From contig OX326960.1 of the NCBI GenBank assembly GCA_946800325.1, forward strand, positions 56,814,855-56,878,854: a stretch of 64,000 nt of DNA, given 5' to 3'. Positions 1 to 12,645 of the stretch are shown in pieces. Source of the DNA: Luzula sylvatica (Eukaryota > Streptophyta > Magnoliopsida > Poales > Juncaceae). Position numbers and translations under genes: made by a program. Numbering within the stretch: position 1 is the stretch's first letter; each line of letters starts with the position of its first letter. The notes beneath the pieces are model-generated. The model was not told where the DNA came from, did no database searches, and was given only the letters and a program-made list of their open reading frames with translations.

Positions 1-267
1 ATGGAATGTGGATATTTAATATTTATATATTTAATGAATAGGAAGCAAATATTATATTAATTTGGAAGTTTCGAAAAAAAAAGATAACTTTGATTTATAA
101 TAATATGTTCGATCAACTTTGTAATACTTTATCTCTCTTCTCAATTGTTTTTTTATACATATTAACGTTTCCGTAAGCCAACCTAATTAATAATTCACGT
201 ATTTTATATATTTTTTAAAAATACGTACTATACACGTATTGTCGGGTAACATACTTTTTGCTTATAT

Positions 268-805
268 GGGTTATGTTCAATGGCCAACACTCTTGTTTGG
301 CCAACTCGGCCAACAACGTTTATTTCTAACAATATATACATGAAAATAAAAATCCAACCGCATAGATGTGATATACATCACTTGAGAATGTTATAGATTT
401 AATTTCATGAAAAATAAATATTTTTATCATCTCCATCACGATACGTAAAGATATTGACGGATGACAATATTTACGACATGATTCATCGTGAAATCAATTT
501 TAAAATTCGAATTTTTTTCATTGGATTTAATTTAAATTATATAGATAGACTATAGATTAATTTTTACAATGTTTCGACTTTTCTTTCATCGAAATCCAAA
601 AAAATACCGAAATAGACGGTTATGAAAATAGCTTATCGATTTTGTTAGATAGAAAAATGCAAACGAAACAAAATTTGTTCTACAACATATCTAAATGATA
701 TAGATTACATCTATACGGTTAAAATTTAATTTTCATTTATATAATTTGAGAAATAAACGTTGTTGGCCGAGTAGGCCAAACAAGGGTGTTGGCCATTGAA
801 CCTAG

Positions 806-808
<3 letters not shown>
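268..808. mobile_element. non-autonomous DNA transposon with long terminal inverted repeats
   Basis: The left end (from GGGTTATGTTCAATGG at 268) and the reverse complement of the right end (GGGCTAGGTTCAATGG, ending near 808) match for about 60 bp. The similarity continues with more divergence to roughly 110 bp inward on each side, so much of the element could fold back. There is no coding capacity. The right end abuts a TA microsatellite, which makes the target-site duplication unreadable. The superfamily is not assigned. Confidence 0.7.

Positions 809-843
<35 letters not shown>
809..843. repeat. (TA)n microsatellite
   Basis: About 35 bp of uninterrupted TA dinucleotide directly beside the right end of the inverted-repeat element. 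Confidence 0.95.
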
Positions 844-846
<3 letters not shown>

Positions 847-850
847 GCTA

Positions 851-1038
851 AACTATTTAATTAAGTATAAGCAATTTGGTACTTCATGTTTTTTCACCAT
901 TGGATTTGTATTGAGATTTATGCATTTAATGATGTGCACAAAATTTCACGAGCATCATGAAAATACACAAATCTCAATGCAAATTTAATGGTGAAAAAAC
1001 ATCAAATTTCAAATATTTTGTACTTAATTAAGTATATG
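851..1038. mobile_element. foldback element (imperfect palindrome)
   Basis: The arm at about 851-920 (containing TTTTTTCACCATTGGATTTG and TTGAGATTT) is the imperfect reverse complement of the arm at about 965-1038 (containing AAATCTCAAT and AATGGTGAAAAAACATC). The short centre holds GATGTGCAC. It looks like a MITE-type foldback with no ORF. TSDs were not resolved because both flanks are TTAATTAAGTATA-like. Confidence 0.65.
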
Positions 1039-1554
1039 AGGGAGGAGGCTAACACTAACCTACTTAATTAAAAGTATAATAACAAAAGTATAAATTTGTG
1101 AACAACCAATCAAATTTGTGATTAATATAATAATGACATTTCTCAATTATTTCGGAATAATTTGTTATATTAATATACTTTTTTAAATCAAATTGTTTTG
1201 TTCATATTGTGTTATATAAATTTAATCGATTTAATAACATATTCTTGATGATCATGAAAATTAATAACATATTCTTTTATTTGATCGATTTAAAAAATAT
1301 TTAATTTAAATTATACGTGAACGTATCGTATCGTGTTATTAACACATTATTATTACCATATCAGGAATATTAATTATGAATGGATCTCTCATTTACCAGC
1401 TCAAAACTCTGAGATATTTAATCAGCAATAAAAAAAAACAGTTAACTAATTTTTGTGACCGTATCCATAAGTCGTACTTTTAGGCGACTCCAAGTGGCGT
1501 AATGAGAATATTTTCCACTGCCACAAAATCTGGTCTTGCTTAAAACAAGAGCTC

Positions 1555-1812
1555 TTTTACTATGCCCCATATTTCACCGTAATTTTGATGATGCAAGTCT
1601 CAATACAATTAATTGCTAATTATGTCTCTCTCAATTAACGGTTAATCCATATTTGTTAATAATTGAATATTTCTAATTAATCTTTAATCTATAACGACCT
1701 TAATTGTGTGTTAAATTTTTAATAATTATGAATTAATTGTTAATCTACTTGTTAATGATGGATTAATTAAGAGATGAGTGAAATGTGGGGGAAGTGGGCG
1801 GGGAAAAGTATA
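1555..1812. mobile_element. MITE, TTWTACT...CCCC...ATTTCAC terminal family
   Basis: The left terminus TTTTACTATGCCCCATATTT and the reverse complement of the right terminus (TTATACTTTTCCCC, then CCCCCACATTTCAC) form imperfect terminal inverted repeats around an AT-rich core. The core is full of TTAATTAAT/TTGTTAAT motifs. At least four other elements here (47290, 50735, 59885, 28123) have the same architecture and similar ends. Confidence 0.5.
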
Positions 1813-2480
1813 ATATTCCAAACAATATTATACTGCAGACTACAGTGGAAACAGTTTGTACAAAGTATTTAGCCTTGATTAATTGTTTGTTAGGTCTCGA
1901 CTTTGATGGAACAAATATATATGTGCCATTCACCTTATTATTTCGTCCATTTTTACTCGGTAGGGATGACTTTGTCGCCGGCTGATTTGAAACCCTTAAA
2001 CTAATTTTATTATCTGCATTTCTTTTCTGAGTGTCATTAGTGCGCCTTTTGATCTTATGTTTCATGGTTTAGAATATATTGAATATTAACTATTAAGTAA
2101 AGCCACTAAAGTGAGATAAAGGTCCTCGCTAATGTCAGCAGTTTCATTGAATTAATTGTTGATCGGACTAGAAAATTAATTTTAATTAATATTATGATAA
2201 ATACGGACCGATTAACACATCTTTGATGATGTCATCAAAGATGTTTATCCATTTTTATGGAGAATAGTACAATTTCTCTTAAATAAATTAATACTAACTC
2301 TTTGACGATACTGTAACTAGTTACATAATTTTATGAGCAACAAAGAATCCAAATGAAAAAAAGCAGGAGTCATTACACCGGCAGAATTGTCTTTGTCCTC
2401 AACTATGAAACAATCACAATCACAATCGAAAAGAACCCCTCCCTAATTTCTCTCTCTCACGGTGTCTTCTGGCATCTTGC

Positions 2481-2488
2481 TATATATC
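2481..2488 (+). promoter_or_regulatory. TATA box of the MYB gene
   Basis: TATATATC lies about 100 bp upstream of the MYB start codon. The CT-rich stretch between them is typical of a plant 5' UTR. Inferred from position and composition only. Confidence 0.45.
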
Positions 2489-2581
2489 TCCACCATCACT
2501 CTCTCTTCTCTTTTAGTTTCCTCTCCCAATCAATTACTCCTTACAATTAACTAAAATCATTTAGTTAAGAAAAGAAAGATT

Positions 2582-4196
2582 ATGGGTAGAGCGCCGTGCT
2601 GCGACAAGACGACGGTGAAGAGAGGACCGTGGTCTCCCGAAGAAGACGCAACACTCAAAGCTTACATTGAAGAGCACGGTACTGGCGGTAACTGGATTGC
2701 ACTACCTCATAAAATAGGTGTGTTGATCTTAAATTCTTAATCACCATGATCTTGTTTCGTTTCTTTTCTTTTCTCTTTATCTGTTTGATTGAAGATGAGT
2801 ACATGAAAACAGGATTGAAGCGATGTGGGAAGAGCTGCAGGCTTAGATGGTTGAATTATCTGAGGCCAAACATAAAGCATGGTGGTTTCTCTGAAGCTGA
2901 GGATGAGCTTATTTGCCGCCTCTACATTAGTATTGGTAGCAGGTAATATCCCTTTTCAAATTTATCTTCTTGTTTTCTCATTTCAATTTTTTATATGGAA
3001 TTCTCTTTTTCATTTATTTTATAGTAAAGATTAAGTCAGTATGAGCTTCATGAAAACCATTTCAGATCTATTTTCTTTTTCTTTAAGACCTGTCTCTCTT
3101 AATATGTACCCATCTGAAATATAGGTTGTATTTTAATGTTCTTTCTTTCTTATATGTTCATACTTCATTGCATGATGTCTTGTCGTACTTGGTGAAACTA
3201 TCATCACATTTTTGGACATGTCCTCATAGACTACTCTAATTAATGATATAATTTATGCAAAGTGAAAGCAATTTCACTAATGATCATATGACTAAAATTC
3301 TTTCCTTGAGTTTTAGATGAATCTCTTCCTCCAGTACTTGTACAAAACAGTCTTTTCACAAGGAAAATATATTCTAGGTTGTAGTTATCTTGTCTACAAT
3401 CATAATTCAATATCAAAATACACAACTAAAGGTTTTGCATGAACTATACAGGTGGTCAATAATAGCAGCCCAATTACCAGGCAGAACAGATAATGATATT
3501 AAAAACTACTGGAACACAAGGTTGAAGAAGAAGCTCTTAGGCAAACGATCTGGTCAATCATCTCGCCGCCCATCAACAAATGCCAACACGATCGCACAAT
3601 CCAACAGATCAACGCCAACCACGTGTCAGAACCCTACGCCTGCTGAAACCCTAAGCAGATCAGCATTAGAAAGAATGCAACTTCACATGCAACTCCAAGG
3701 CCTTTACAGCCCCTTCTCTAATTACTACAACATAAACAGTACCGCGCTTCAACCAAACCCTATTTTTTCGGAGAATAAAAGCAACTTTCAAACGCAAGAT
3801 CAAGAAAACAACGAGGTGCTTAACTCGAGTAGTACTACAAGCCAGGAAGAAAGTTTTGAAAGCCCCAATAACTTATTAGATTTTCCTTCTCCTGTTGTAA
3901 CTGATGGAGTACTCGGGGTGAATAATTTCGCATCGGGTTTCAGTTCTCATGGTGCTGGTTTGCAACCCGAGTTGTATGAGTTGCTTTATGGTAAGAATGG
4001 TACTTGCATGGAACAACAAAACGAGCAAGAATTGAACCGCATGACTGAATTGAATGGAGAAGGGAATTTGAACTGGTTGACATCTAATGGTTTTGAGGAG
4101 AAATCGTCGACAATGGCATGGGATGATGGATCAGGTTTCCAACCTGTAGACATGTTGCTACAAGAGTATTATGGATTATTAGGGCATGCAATTTAG
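2582..4196 (+). CDS. R2R3-MYB transcription factor, MYB36/MYB68/MYB87-RAX type
   Basis: Three exons, 2582-2717, 2813-2942 and 3452-4196, with GT-AG introns, give 336 aa. The 136/130-bp sizes of the first two exons are classic for R2R3-MYB genes. The N-terminus MGRAPCCDK is followed by R2 (about residues 14-63; W in [17 protein letters not shown] and LRWLNYL). R3 (about 66-116) has F in place of the first W (GGFSEAEDE) and ends in [20 protein letters not shown]. The R2-R3 sequence ([34 protein letters not shown]) fits subgroup 14, whose members act in Casparian-strip formation, axillary meristems and root development. The C-terminus is Gln/Asn/Ser-rich and ends [15 protein letters not shown], possibly an activation region. 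No damage is visible. The exact orthologue cannot be assigned without a tree. Confidence 0.93.
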
Positions 4197-6499
4197 AGGT
4201 TTCTATATGTATTGTGGTTATATTTAGTATACTTGTTTTTTTACGAAGGTAGATATTTTTCAGAGTTTTGGAGTTTTACTTTCGTTTCATATGTGTATAA
4301 TATTGTGGCTCTCATCCTCGAACATATTCGTGTTTCATGCTTTATTTTCATCTATTTTTCTTAAGATTTTGAAGAGTTCCACTCTAGTCTATGAATCTAT
4401 TTATGATTCACATGTCAATATTTATATTTTTTTTGTGATGTATTTAGAATTGATTGATTCCTTAAGGGCTTGTTTGGATGTTCAAGGGAGTTCAAGTATT
4501 GTCTACTTTGGAAAAATTGTACTGAATTATATTACTATGACATGTTTGTATACAAATCTTGAGTGGACAGTGTATACAAATCCGTATTTGAATACTATAA
4601 GACCAACAATCTGATCTTTGATTTTCTCCAAATAAGACTGCATATTTTGATTCCTTATTATTTAGTTAAAACTTGAGTTGACAGTGTATTTGAGCTTAAG
4701 AATCCAAAATGAGTCGAGATATATTAGGTAGATCGTGTATTGCTTTTGAGTATGGATTAAAATGTGATTGCTTTAGTAATATGGTGCTTCATAGTTGACA
4801 TAGTGTGTTATTTGTAGTGATTCTTGGTTTCTTTTTTGGTGTAAATGAATCTTTTAATCACGGTGAAAATCCTTCAGAATTTTATAATAAAATGCAGGTC
4901 AAGTGTTGATTTGATGGCTCCCAAAAGATTTATCAATTTCAGTTTTTCCACCTCAATTCATGTTTTAATATATTTCAGTGTTTAATTGTGGCTTGATGGG
5001 TGAATTCTTTATCTAAAAAACGTGAATTAGCCATTTCCTATTCAATAATTTGATTGATGTTCCATGAATGTCTTCAATTTGATTGATTGATAGTTATTCG
5101 GTTTTGGCAACGAAGAAAGGAGCTCATAATCTCTTTATTTATTTCCCTATCTCTACTACTATGTTGACTTGATTGTGGTTATTAGTTTGTAATTGTAAAT
5201 AAATAACTAAACAAATAAAACATAAAGTGGAATTTCTTAACACATATAAATGTTGTTATCAAAATGTTGTTACCAAAATGTTTCCTATTAATTCATCATG
5301 TGAATTATGAAAGAAAAAAAAAACAATACATGTAAGGTTACTGAAAATCTAGGCCAACATATATGGTTATGAATACCAGGCCCAAAAAGAATATTAGTTA
5401 TGTCTCTGAGAAAGAACAGGAAATTTGTTATTTGTTATTTATATAACACTTGGGGGATCATTACCCCTCACCTGGGACGGCTCATTTCATTTGGCCCATA
5501 TATCAACTATAATATATTTTTCTTATTTCATCAAAAAAAAAATATATATTTTTCTTAAGGAACGGCGAGTAACAACGATTAGCACATAAGCTATCGTTAA
5601 TAGTGGTTGATTTTTGCTATAAAATAGTTATGTTTCCAAAACAAATTTGTTCATCAATAATGACATTTGTTGATATGCCACCGGTTGTTTATTTCAATCA
5701 TCATTTATAATTAATGCATGCATTCTATTATCTTCTATTTTTATTAATTTATTAAAATTGAATTACATGCGACTCGTCTACTCAGTTTTTAACAGATTAT
5801 TATTCTACGATTTTTTACATCCATCCGTACTCTTTAATTACAATTTTGACAATACTTTATCCATTTTTGCGAGTGATCGTCGACCATGGACACTAAGGAT
5901 GCTTTGCATTTTTTTTTTAATGTCAAAATTCGTTCGTTTCTTTCTCTCCAAATATCCAAACTGTAGCAATCCATGTGACATCTCATTTATGCGTATCCGA
6001 GATGTGTATATCCTCTCGATTTCTTAGCAAAACTCTTTTAGGTTGGCTGCTTTGAATATTAGGTTCCCTGTTCATAGTACTCTTGCGAATATTAGGTTCC
6101 CTGCATCGAATATTAGGTTTAGAGAGTGTTTGCAAGGGCTAGAGAGCTTTTCTTGAATTGTCGAAGTGGTACTCAAGTTCTGAGTCAAACTTGCGATTTT
6201 ATAGGGAAAGATCGAGCCAATTCTACATTTATGGACAAAATTTACCCGAACAAAAGCCTGGATCACACTCACGACATTCCCACGATCCTCCTCACGTTGA
6301 GAGTGATCGATTTCATGCTATGTAGAGGCAGTTACGGTTCTTTGAGTTTCTTCTCCATTTAGTAGAGTCACTGGAGAATCCAGTAGCTACAGAGCTGTGT
6401 TAATAACACATGTTTCATGTTTACTGGGGTCCATTGAAGAGAGACTGGAGGGAGGCCACGAGAGCCGTTGGCTCCTTATCACAATTCAAGCGTGAACTG
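4197..6499. other. intergenic, MYB 3' flank
   Basis: AT-rich sequence without a convincing gene. The first few hundred bases probably hold the MYB 3' UTR. Short open frames here show no family resemblance. 5440-5560 contains an ATTACCCCTCACC-type segment that may be a degraded MITE. Confidence 0.5.
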
Positions 6500-6720
6500 C
6501 TATGTTACGCGGATACTTCAAAAATGCAAAAGTCCCGAGGATACTGGTAAGGTATTCGATACGGATACGGACACGATACGGATCGGATACGTATCGGATA
6601 CGCCACATGGCGTATCCGATTATTTTAATATTTATTTTTTTCGGATACGACGGGGATACGACAGGATACAGCTGTGATACGTTCAACATACGGATGAGAT
6701 ACTCTATTTAAGATACTATA
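6500..6720 (+). mobile_element. truncated GATACG-rich hAT-like element
   Basis: It starts with CTATGTTACGCGGATAC, the same terminus as the complete element at 20216. It shares the internal GGATACG-rich sequence, including GCGATACGTATCGGATACGCC-like and TTTTTTTCGGATACG segments. The right half and right terminus are missing, so this is a 3'-deleted relative. Confidence 0.7.
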
Positions 6721-7517
6721 TCAAATTGGTTCTTCGTCTCCAATGTAACGAGTCAGTCTGGATGACCCGTTTGAACTCTTTGATTAATGTATCTCTCAGA
6801 CTTTATCTAAAAAATATGATATATATCAAATTGATCAAAAAATGTGTGGAATCCAACTACAACATTTGATTTTCCAAATAATCCTTTTTATTTCTGAAAT
6901 TAATATCAAAACAAATAATTGAGTATTTTCCAATAATAATATGAATTTCTAATATTTTATATACTTTAATATTGTTTTTAGGTGCTAAAATTCTCTTTTT
7001 TAGATATGTAAAATATGCACAAATTGGTTCTTCGTCTCCAAGAGCAATAGAGAAATAGATGAGCGAGATCCTTCCCTCTTCATGAATTCGTTAGTTTAGT
7101 ATACTTCATTTACCACAAGGCAAGACAAGTTTCAAGTTCCATTTGTTTTCCGATTGATTCATTGGTAAATTTTGTTAGGAAGCGATGTCTTATTTAGCAT
7201 ACGCAATTGATAAATTTTCATCTTCATCTCCAATTATTCTTATATTTTCTTGTTCAAATAATCATCTTTATTTAATCCACTCTATTCCTTTATTCTACTC
7301 TACTCCATGCCCACCGAACACCACCATAGAGAGTTTTGATCTAATTCATGAACCTCCAATTTAGAAACTTTTTATAGTTCGTACGCTTCTCATTGAAAAA
7401 TTATCATGCATTTGTATAATCGATTTGAATGGTTTTGCGGTTAGTGAACATGGTCCACATACATTGCACGATTTTTCAATATATTGTCCTAGAATATAAT
7501 ATACCTATTTTATTTAA

Positions 7518-7518
<1 letters not shown>

Positions 7519-7563
<45 letters not shown>
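7519..7563. repeat. (ATT)n microsatellite
   Basis: Fifteen consecutive ATT units. Confidence 0.95.
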
Positions 7564-7565
<2 letters not shown>

Positions 7566-8399
7566 CTTTTGAAAAAATATATATAGATAATGGTGTATTA
7601 TCTATTTACATATAATTATATAGGTATTGGGTATTATGTGAATTTATATCTATATTTTGAAAGTGTATAATACATTTAACATTACATATAATTGAAATGA
7701 TATATGTGTATAATAAAGTTGTATTGCATTGTTGTTAGGAACATAGTTAATCACGCGGATAATAAGGTACGTAATACGTTCGTGTATAATTTGGATCAAA
7801 CGTTTTCCAAGTCGGTCAAATATTCGGTCAAATAAAACGCAATACGCTAATAATTCGCCAATTCGATTATTCGTCTATAGTTATGTTTATTTTATATAAT
7901 TTGGATGCAATAATTCGGTAAAAGTATATAATTGTATATTTGTTTATCCATAAATAATTCAAAATTCTAATTATTTTATTAAACAATATTTATTTTATTT
8001 CAAAATCATAAATTTATATATTATTACTGCTATTTTGATTTTCTAAATCATTTTTGGAAATTTATGTTTTTTTATTTATTTAAAAAAATTATATTTTTTC
8101 TTCTAAAAGAACGTATTATACGAAAATACGTGTATTGTTCGTGTTTTTTAAAAAATATTATAAAATAAGCGAATTATTAATCATATTGAGTACGGAAATG
8201 TCAATGCATATATTATTCGTAATACCTAATTATTCGTAAATTATACGCGTATTAGTCGCGAACTGAACAACTATGGTTAGGAGTTCTCATGCAAATGAGT
8301 CCTCACAACAACATTCGCGTGAGTAACTAATAATACTATATATATATATTAAGAATATCCCAAAAGTGACGTGCGTCATTTTTTCGATTTGGTATTTCA

Positions 8400-8655
8400 T
8401 TAATTTTGTAAGCAACCGTGTAACGAGTGATAATAATAAACAAAATTTAGTGTTGCATAACTTTTGTAGCCAATCATGCAACGAGTCACAATAATGCCAA
8501 ATGAACAACAACGTGACACGTGCTATTTTTTCTTTTATGTTATATCATTTTTGTAGACAATCGTGTAATGAGTCACAATAGTGAACAAGATTTAATGTTC
8601 TATAATTTTTGTAGACAATAGTGTTACGAGACACAATAACGGACACATAAATTGA
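8400..8655. repeat. degenerate tandem repeat
   Basis: Three to four imperfect copies of a unit containing TTTTGTAGACAATCGTG and AACGAGTCACAATA. Copies begin near 8405, 8462, 8551 and 8607. The array lies just downstream of ACTATATATATATATTAAG, a composition often seen at Helitron 5' ends, though no end could be proven. Confidence 0.55.
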
Positions 8656-9668
8656 ATGTACTAAGAATATCTAAATAAATTTATCTTAATACTTATTTAT
8701 ATATATAAACATATTTAGAAATGCTGAAAATAATCCAAAAAAAAGAATCCAAAAAAAGAATCCAATGACCAAAATATACTATTGAAATTAGCAAAATATA
8801 TTTTTGTATATAGCAAAATATATTGTTGAAAATATATTATTTTATTCTTAATTTTAGCTATGTTAACATGTTGAATTCAACAATATATTTTGTTTATTTA
8901 AATAGTGTAGTTTGCTAATTTCATTAGTAAATTTTTACTGCGTGGATTCTTTTTTTTGATTCTCCTTAGCAAACCTGTAAATATATCATAATAAATTTCA
9001 ATATAATATTAATATGTAAGAAATTCATAATAGTACTAATTTTAATATATATAAATAAATTCATAGTATGATGCGTACGTAATTCTAGAAAGATATTCTT
9101 GATCCATGAAAGTGGAAATGAAAAAAAATAAAATTTCTATTTTGTTGTAAAAAAATTTAAATAATATTTTTTTATTTTAAAATATTTACACGACAATTAA
9201 CACGTTACCTCTATTGGAAGAAATAATAATTCTTATATTTGAAAGTATAGTTCATATAATATTGTTGAGTAAAATAAAATAGTAATAGAACATGTATAGT
9301 ATAATGAATCAGGTATATCATTATAAAATTTAGAAAAAAATACGATCCGAAAATTCTTTGTAATCTCACAAGTTACAACTATCAAAATAAAATATATCTC
9401 CTATAAATTGTTAAATACATGACATGTTCATTTCATAATTCTATAACTAAAATAAAAAATAATTTTTTTTTAATAATTTCCAAAAACACAAACTATGAAA
9501 GAAAAATAATAATTTCGCAAATTCGCTATTTTATATCTCCAAGCGAAACGAAGGTACCGCCTAGTTTCATAACTTCGAATTATGTTAACCTTACTTTATG
9601 CAGAATCATGAAATAATAATTGAAAATTTCAAAATATAGTCTCAATAACAACCAAATAGAGAAAACAT

Positions 9669-10472
9669 AAGATATCGGAGGCCAAATAACTTGGAAATGG
9701 TTCGAAAATGGCGCTTTCTCAACTAATTCGGTATACAAAATACTAAGGGATCCCGGGATTATTAGTTCAGGGAATGAAACGCTATGGAAAACAAAAATCC
9801 CATCAAAAGTAAATTTTTTTGCGTGGTTATGGTTCCAAAATCGATTACTTACGGCCGATAATCTACAAAAAAGAGGTTGGCCTAATAACAACCATTGCCC
9901 CAATTGCACGGGATTTACGGAGACTTCAAAACACCTTCTAGGCAGTTGCCGGTACATATCGACTATGTGGACCAAATTGTTCTCGGATTTTGGGCAAACC
10001 CGACCCAGTAGCCTATCATACCCAAGCAATATGTGGAGAGATACAAGAAATTCTCTAAACAAGGATAAAAGGCGGCAATGGGATGCAAAATTCTTTGCGA
10101 TAGCATGGAACGTGTGGAAGGAGCGAAACTCAAGGATATTCAACAACCAAAATACCCCACGATATATAACATCCAACAAGGCGAACATGGAATCGATGGC
10201 GTGGCTCCGAGCAGGCACCTAACGAGGCAACTTGGGAATACACTTAACATCCTTCTTGCTGCGATAAAACACGGCAACTAGGACAGCGCCAGGGATACTT
10301 ACTGGACACTTAATACCACGCTTCATTTGAACTCTTTTTCTTTTCTTTTATCTAAAGATATGGATCCCCTAAATGTAATACACTCTGTAATTTGATCTTT
10401 CTTTTAAATTCCATTCATTGAGCTCGGCAATCGCCGACCTCTCTCAAAAAAAAAAAAGATATCGGAGGCCAA
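9669..10472 (+). mobile_element. 5'-truncated L1-type LINE insertion with 17-bp TSD
   Basis: The 17-bp direct repeat AAGATATCGGAGGCCAA occurs at 9669-9685 and 10456-10472, exactly flanking the insert. The insert ends in poly(A) (about 10446-10457). The + strand encodes the C-terminal part of LINE ORF2: a W-W-G-FS segment, then the zinc-finger-like zf-RVT region (SKVNFFAWLWFQNRLLTADN, CPNCTGFTETSKHLLGSC, AIAWNVWKERN). The reverse transcriptase and endonuclease are missing through 5' truncation. The 3' end resembles that of the LINE at 32.5 kb, so both are probably one family. Confidence 0.93.
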
Positions 10473-10544
10473 TCAAGAAAAACTATTATGCAATATTCAA
10501 ATTTATTTTTTTCACTAAGACACATAAATATTTTCCCCTAATTA

Positions 10545-10752
10545 CAGTGGTGGATCTATTAAGGGACTAGGGAGGGAGCTGTCTCCCCCCTAGATTTTTG
10601 AACGGTAGTATATATATGATTATGTCAGTGTATTTTACGATAATATTGTAAAATTATGTACTACCACCTTCCCAATTTTTTTTTAAAATATCAGGCTGTA
10701 TCCTTTCCTAAATTATCGCCTCCCCATTGATTTGGGGCAAGATCCGCCGCTG
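10545..10752. mobile_element. 208-bp hAT-type MITE with 8-bp TSD
   Basis: The left end CAGTGGTGGATC and the reverse complement of the right end (CAGCGGCGGATC) are terminal inverted repeats. The 8-bp direct repeat CCTAATTA (10537-10544 and 10753-10760) flanks it exactly. An 8-bp TSD and CAG-type ends are hAT features. The interior is non-coding. A relative lies at 25052 and a decayed one near 13017. Confidence 0.9.
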
Positions 10753-10859
10753 CCTAATTATTCTTTTATAGATATTAGTGATCCTAATGCAGGAATGCTT
10801 TTTTCTAATTGCAAACATACTCTCTCTCAAAAGTCCCGCAAAAGGCACCAAATCTTACC

Positions 10860-11583
10860 GATTGTATGTAGACCTACTTAAACACCTCAAATCTGTCTTT
10901 TAACTTTTGGTAAATTCTTTTGAGCAAAATCCATTCTCTTTTGTCAAGGTCCCTGACAAAATAACTAGTTTCCAAAATTGAGAATCTGGAATGTTATTCT
11001 TACAAATTAGGCTGTTTTGGACGCTATTAATCAAAAAAATTCTATGTTGTATGAGTTTGCTCTTTTTCCAAACTAATCGTAAGCTAAATTCACAAAACAG
11101 ATATCCCTAATTTAAGAGACCTCCAAAGTAATGAAGCTTATAATCATGACAAAAAAACGTCCTTATTTTATGAGGAACCCATCAAGAAAGGAACCCTACA
11201 AATTGCTCCTACTTTTTTTGGCTAAAGAAATTTCTTTTCAATCTTGTAATTGTGTGCGAGGGAAGAATAGTCTTTTGCTATTCAACGATTTGTGTCGTTA
11301 CATTCATTAAAGATTTTGATCACGAAATTTATTCTACTTCTTATTAATTATTGACCGCATTTATATCATATAGGAAATGTTTTAGTTTGGTTATTTTTTG
11401 TTATCTATGTATGAAAGCCGTTTATTTATCGTCTGGGTATATTATTTATAAACTGGAATAAGTTTTGGTAGCAAAATTTCTAACAATTTTAGTGACAAAA
11501 ACAATTCGCATACTTATTCTAAGGACATGTGTTGACATAGACTAAGGACAGATTTGAGGTGTTTAAGTAGGTCTACATACAGA
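10860..11583. mobile_element. candidate element with 38-bp inverted ends
   Basis: 10860-10897 and the reverse complement of 11547-11583 are almost identical over 38 bp (TGTAGACCTACTTAAACACC in both). The roughly 650 bp between them has no recognisable ORF. No clear TSD is visible, so this could be a transposon or an inverted duplication. Confidence 0.55.
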
Positions 11584-11686
11584 CTATAGGAAATGTTTAA
11601 GTAGGTTGCATATTTATTCTAAGTATGCAACCTCTTAAATTTCGTATTTTTCTTAATAAAATATTTTTTGTAATAAATATTAGTCC

Positions 11687-11847
11687 TTGTTATAAATCAT
11701 AATAATGGAGCTTGACATAGACTAAGGACATGTGTTGTGTCAGGGACAGAGCCAGGATATATTATTAGGGGGACCCATATATCTTGGCTTCGCCTCTGAC
11801 ACATGTCCTTAGTCTATGTCAAGCTTTATTATTATGATTTATAACAA
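11687..11847. mobile_element. 161-bp foldback element
   Basis: The left arm 11687-11735 and right arm 11799-11847 are near-perfect reverse complements (TAAATCATAATAATGGAGCT / AGCTTTATTATTATGATTTA, and GACATAGACTAAGGACATGT / its complement). The centre carries a second nested palindrome with CAGAGCCAGGATATAT and ATATATCTTGGCTTCGCCTC. The arm motif GACATAGACTAAGGAC recurs near 11533 and 12381. Confidence 0.75.
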
Positions 11848-12339
11848 TATGAGTCACTCATGTACCTCTGGAGGACCCATATTATTAGGATTTGCTTGGT
11901 TTTGAGGATAATGGAAGAGAAGGGAAGGGAATTGAACAAATATCTCAAGGATAAAAAAATTATCTTATCCCCGCTTGGTTTGGAGGGAGGAGAATGAAAG
12001 GTAAACGAAGAAGATATAATTATATGTATTATACTATATACTTATTTTCAAAATAATTTATATAAATATAACAAATTAATTTTTAAAATTATTATAACGT
12101 AAATTTTTAATATAGAATATATTATGAACACAATTTTTTTTCAAAATATATTATTTTTTAAATTAATTAATTTTTTTCTAAAATTGTTTATTCATCATCT
12201 TCATTTGATGTATTACTTGAAATGTTCAATTATATCCCTTCCCTTCCCTTCCCTTCCCTTCCTCTACCCCCAAACCAAGCATTGGAATTTATTCCCTTCC
12301 TTTCCCTTCCCATCCTCTCCCCCCAAACCAAACAAAATC

Positions 12340-12645
12340 TTAGAGGCGGAGCCAGGTTATATATCTTAATTATAGAGATTGACATAGACTAAGGACCTGT
12401 CAGGATATGGGGGGGGGGGGGGGGGGGGGGGGGGGATATAGGGTGCGAGATTATAGGGGGAGCCTGGATATAGGGGGAAACCTCGCATATGTACTCGAAT
12501 TCATGATCTTCCATAATATATTCTGTACTAAATAAGCATAATTTTCACGACAAATCATCTTTTTCAAGAGGCATGCATCCATGACTTTTCATTTTATAGG
12601 GGGGCCGGGCCTCCTCCCCTCCGGATCTGCCACTGACCTATGTCG
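12340..12645. mobile_element. degraded repeat with GGCGGAGCCAGG end
   Basis: It begins near AGAGGCGGAGCCAGG and ends near CGGATCTGCCACTG, the kind of ends seen in the short hAT-type MITEs here. It contains GACATAGACTAAGGAC and a 27-base G run. Boundaries and TSD are not determined. Confidence 0.4.
12409..12435 (+). repeat. 27-base poly(G) tract
   Basis: Uninterrupted G run. Such tracts can form quadruplexes and are prone to length errors in assembly. Confidence 0.9.

Larger units (their letters stand above)
6721..9668. other. AT-rich intergenic region with no gene seen
   Basis: No coding sequence is supported. The 22-base string CAAATTGGTTCTTCGTCTCCAA occurs at about 6723 and 7020. A 45-bp ATT microsatellite lies at 7519-7563. 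Degenerate tandem repeats occupy 8400-8655. Confidence 0.5.

Noticed and set aside
5758..6362. Two open frames of 78-89 aa
   Set aside because: No recognisable family, no splice or promoter context, AT-rich chance frames.
9580..10218. 212-aa open frame on the minus strand
   Set aside because: It is antisense to the LINE zf-RVT coding sequence, which has recognisable motifs on the plus strand.
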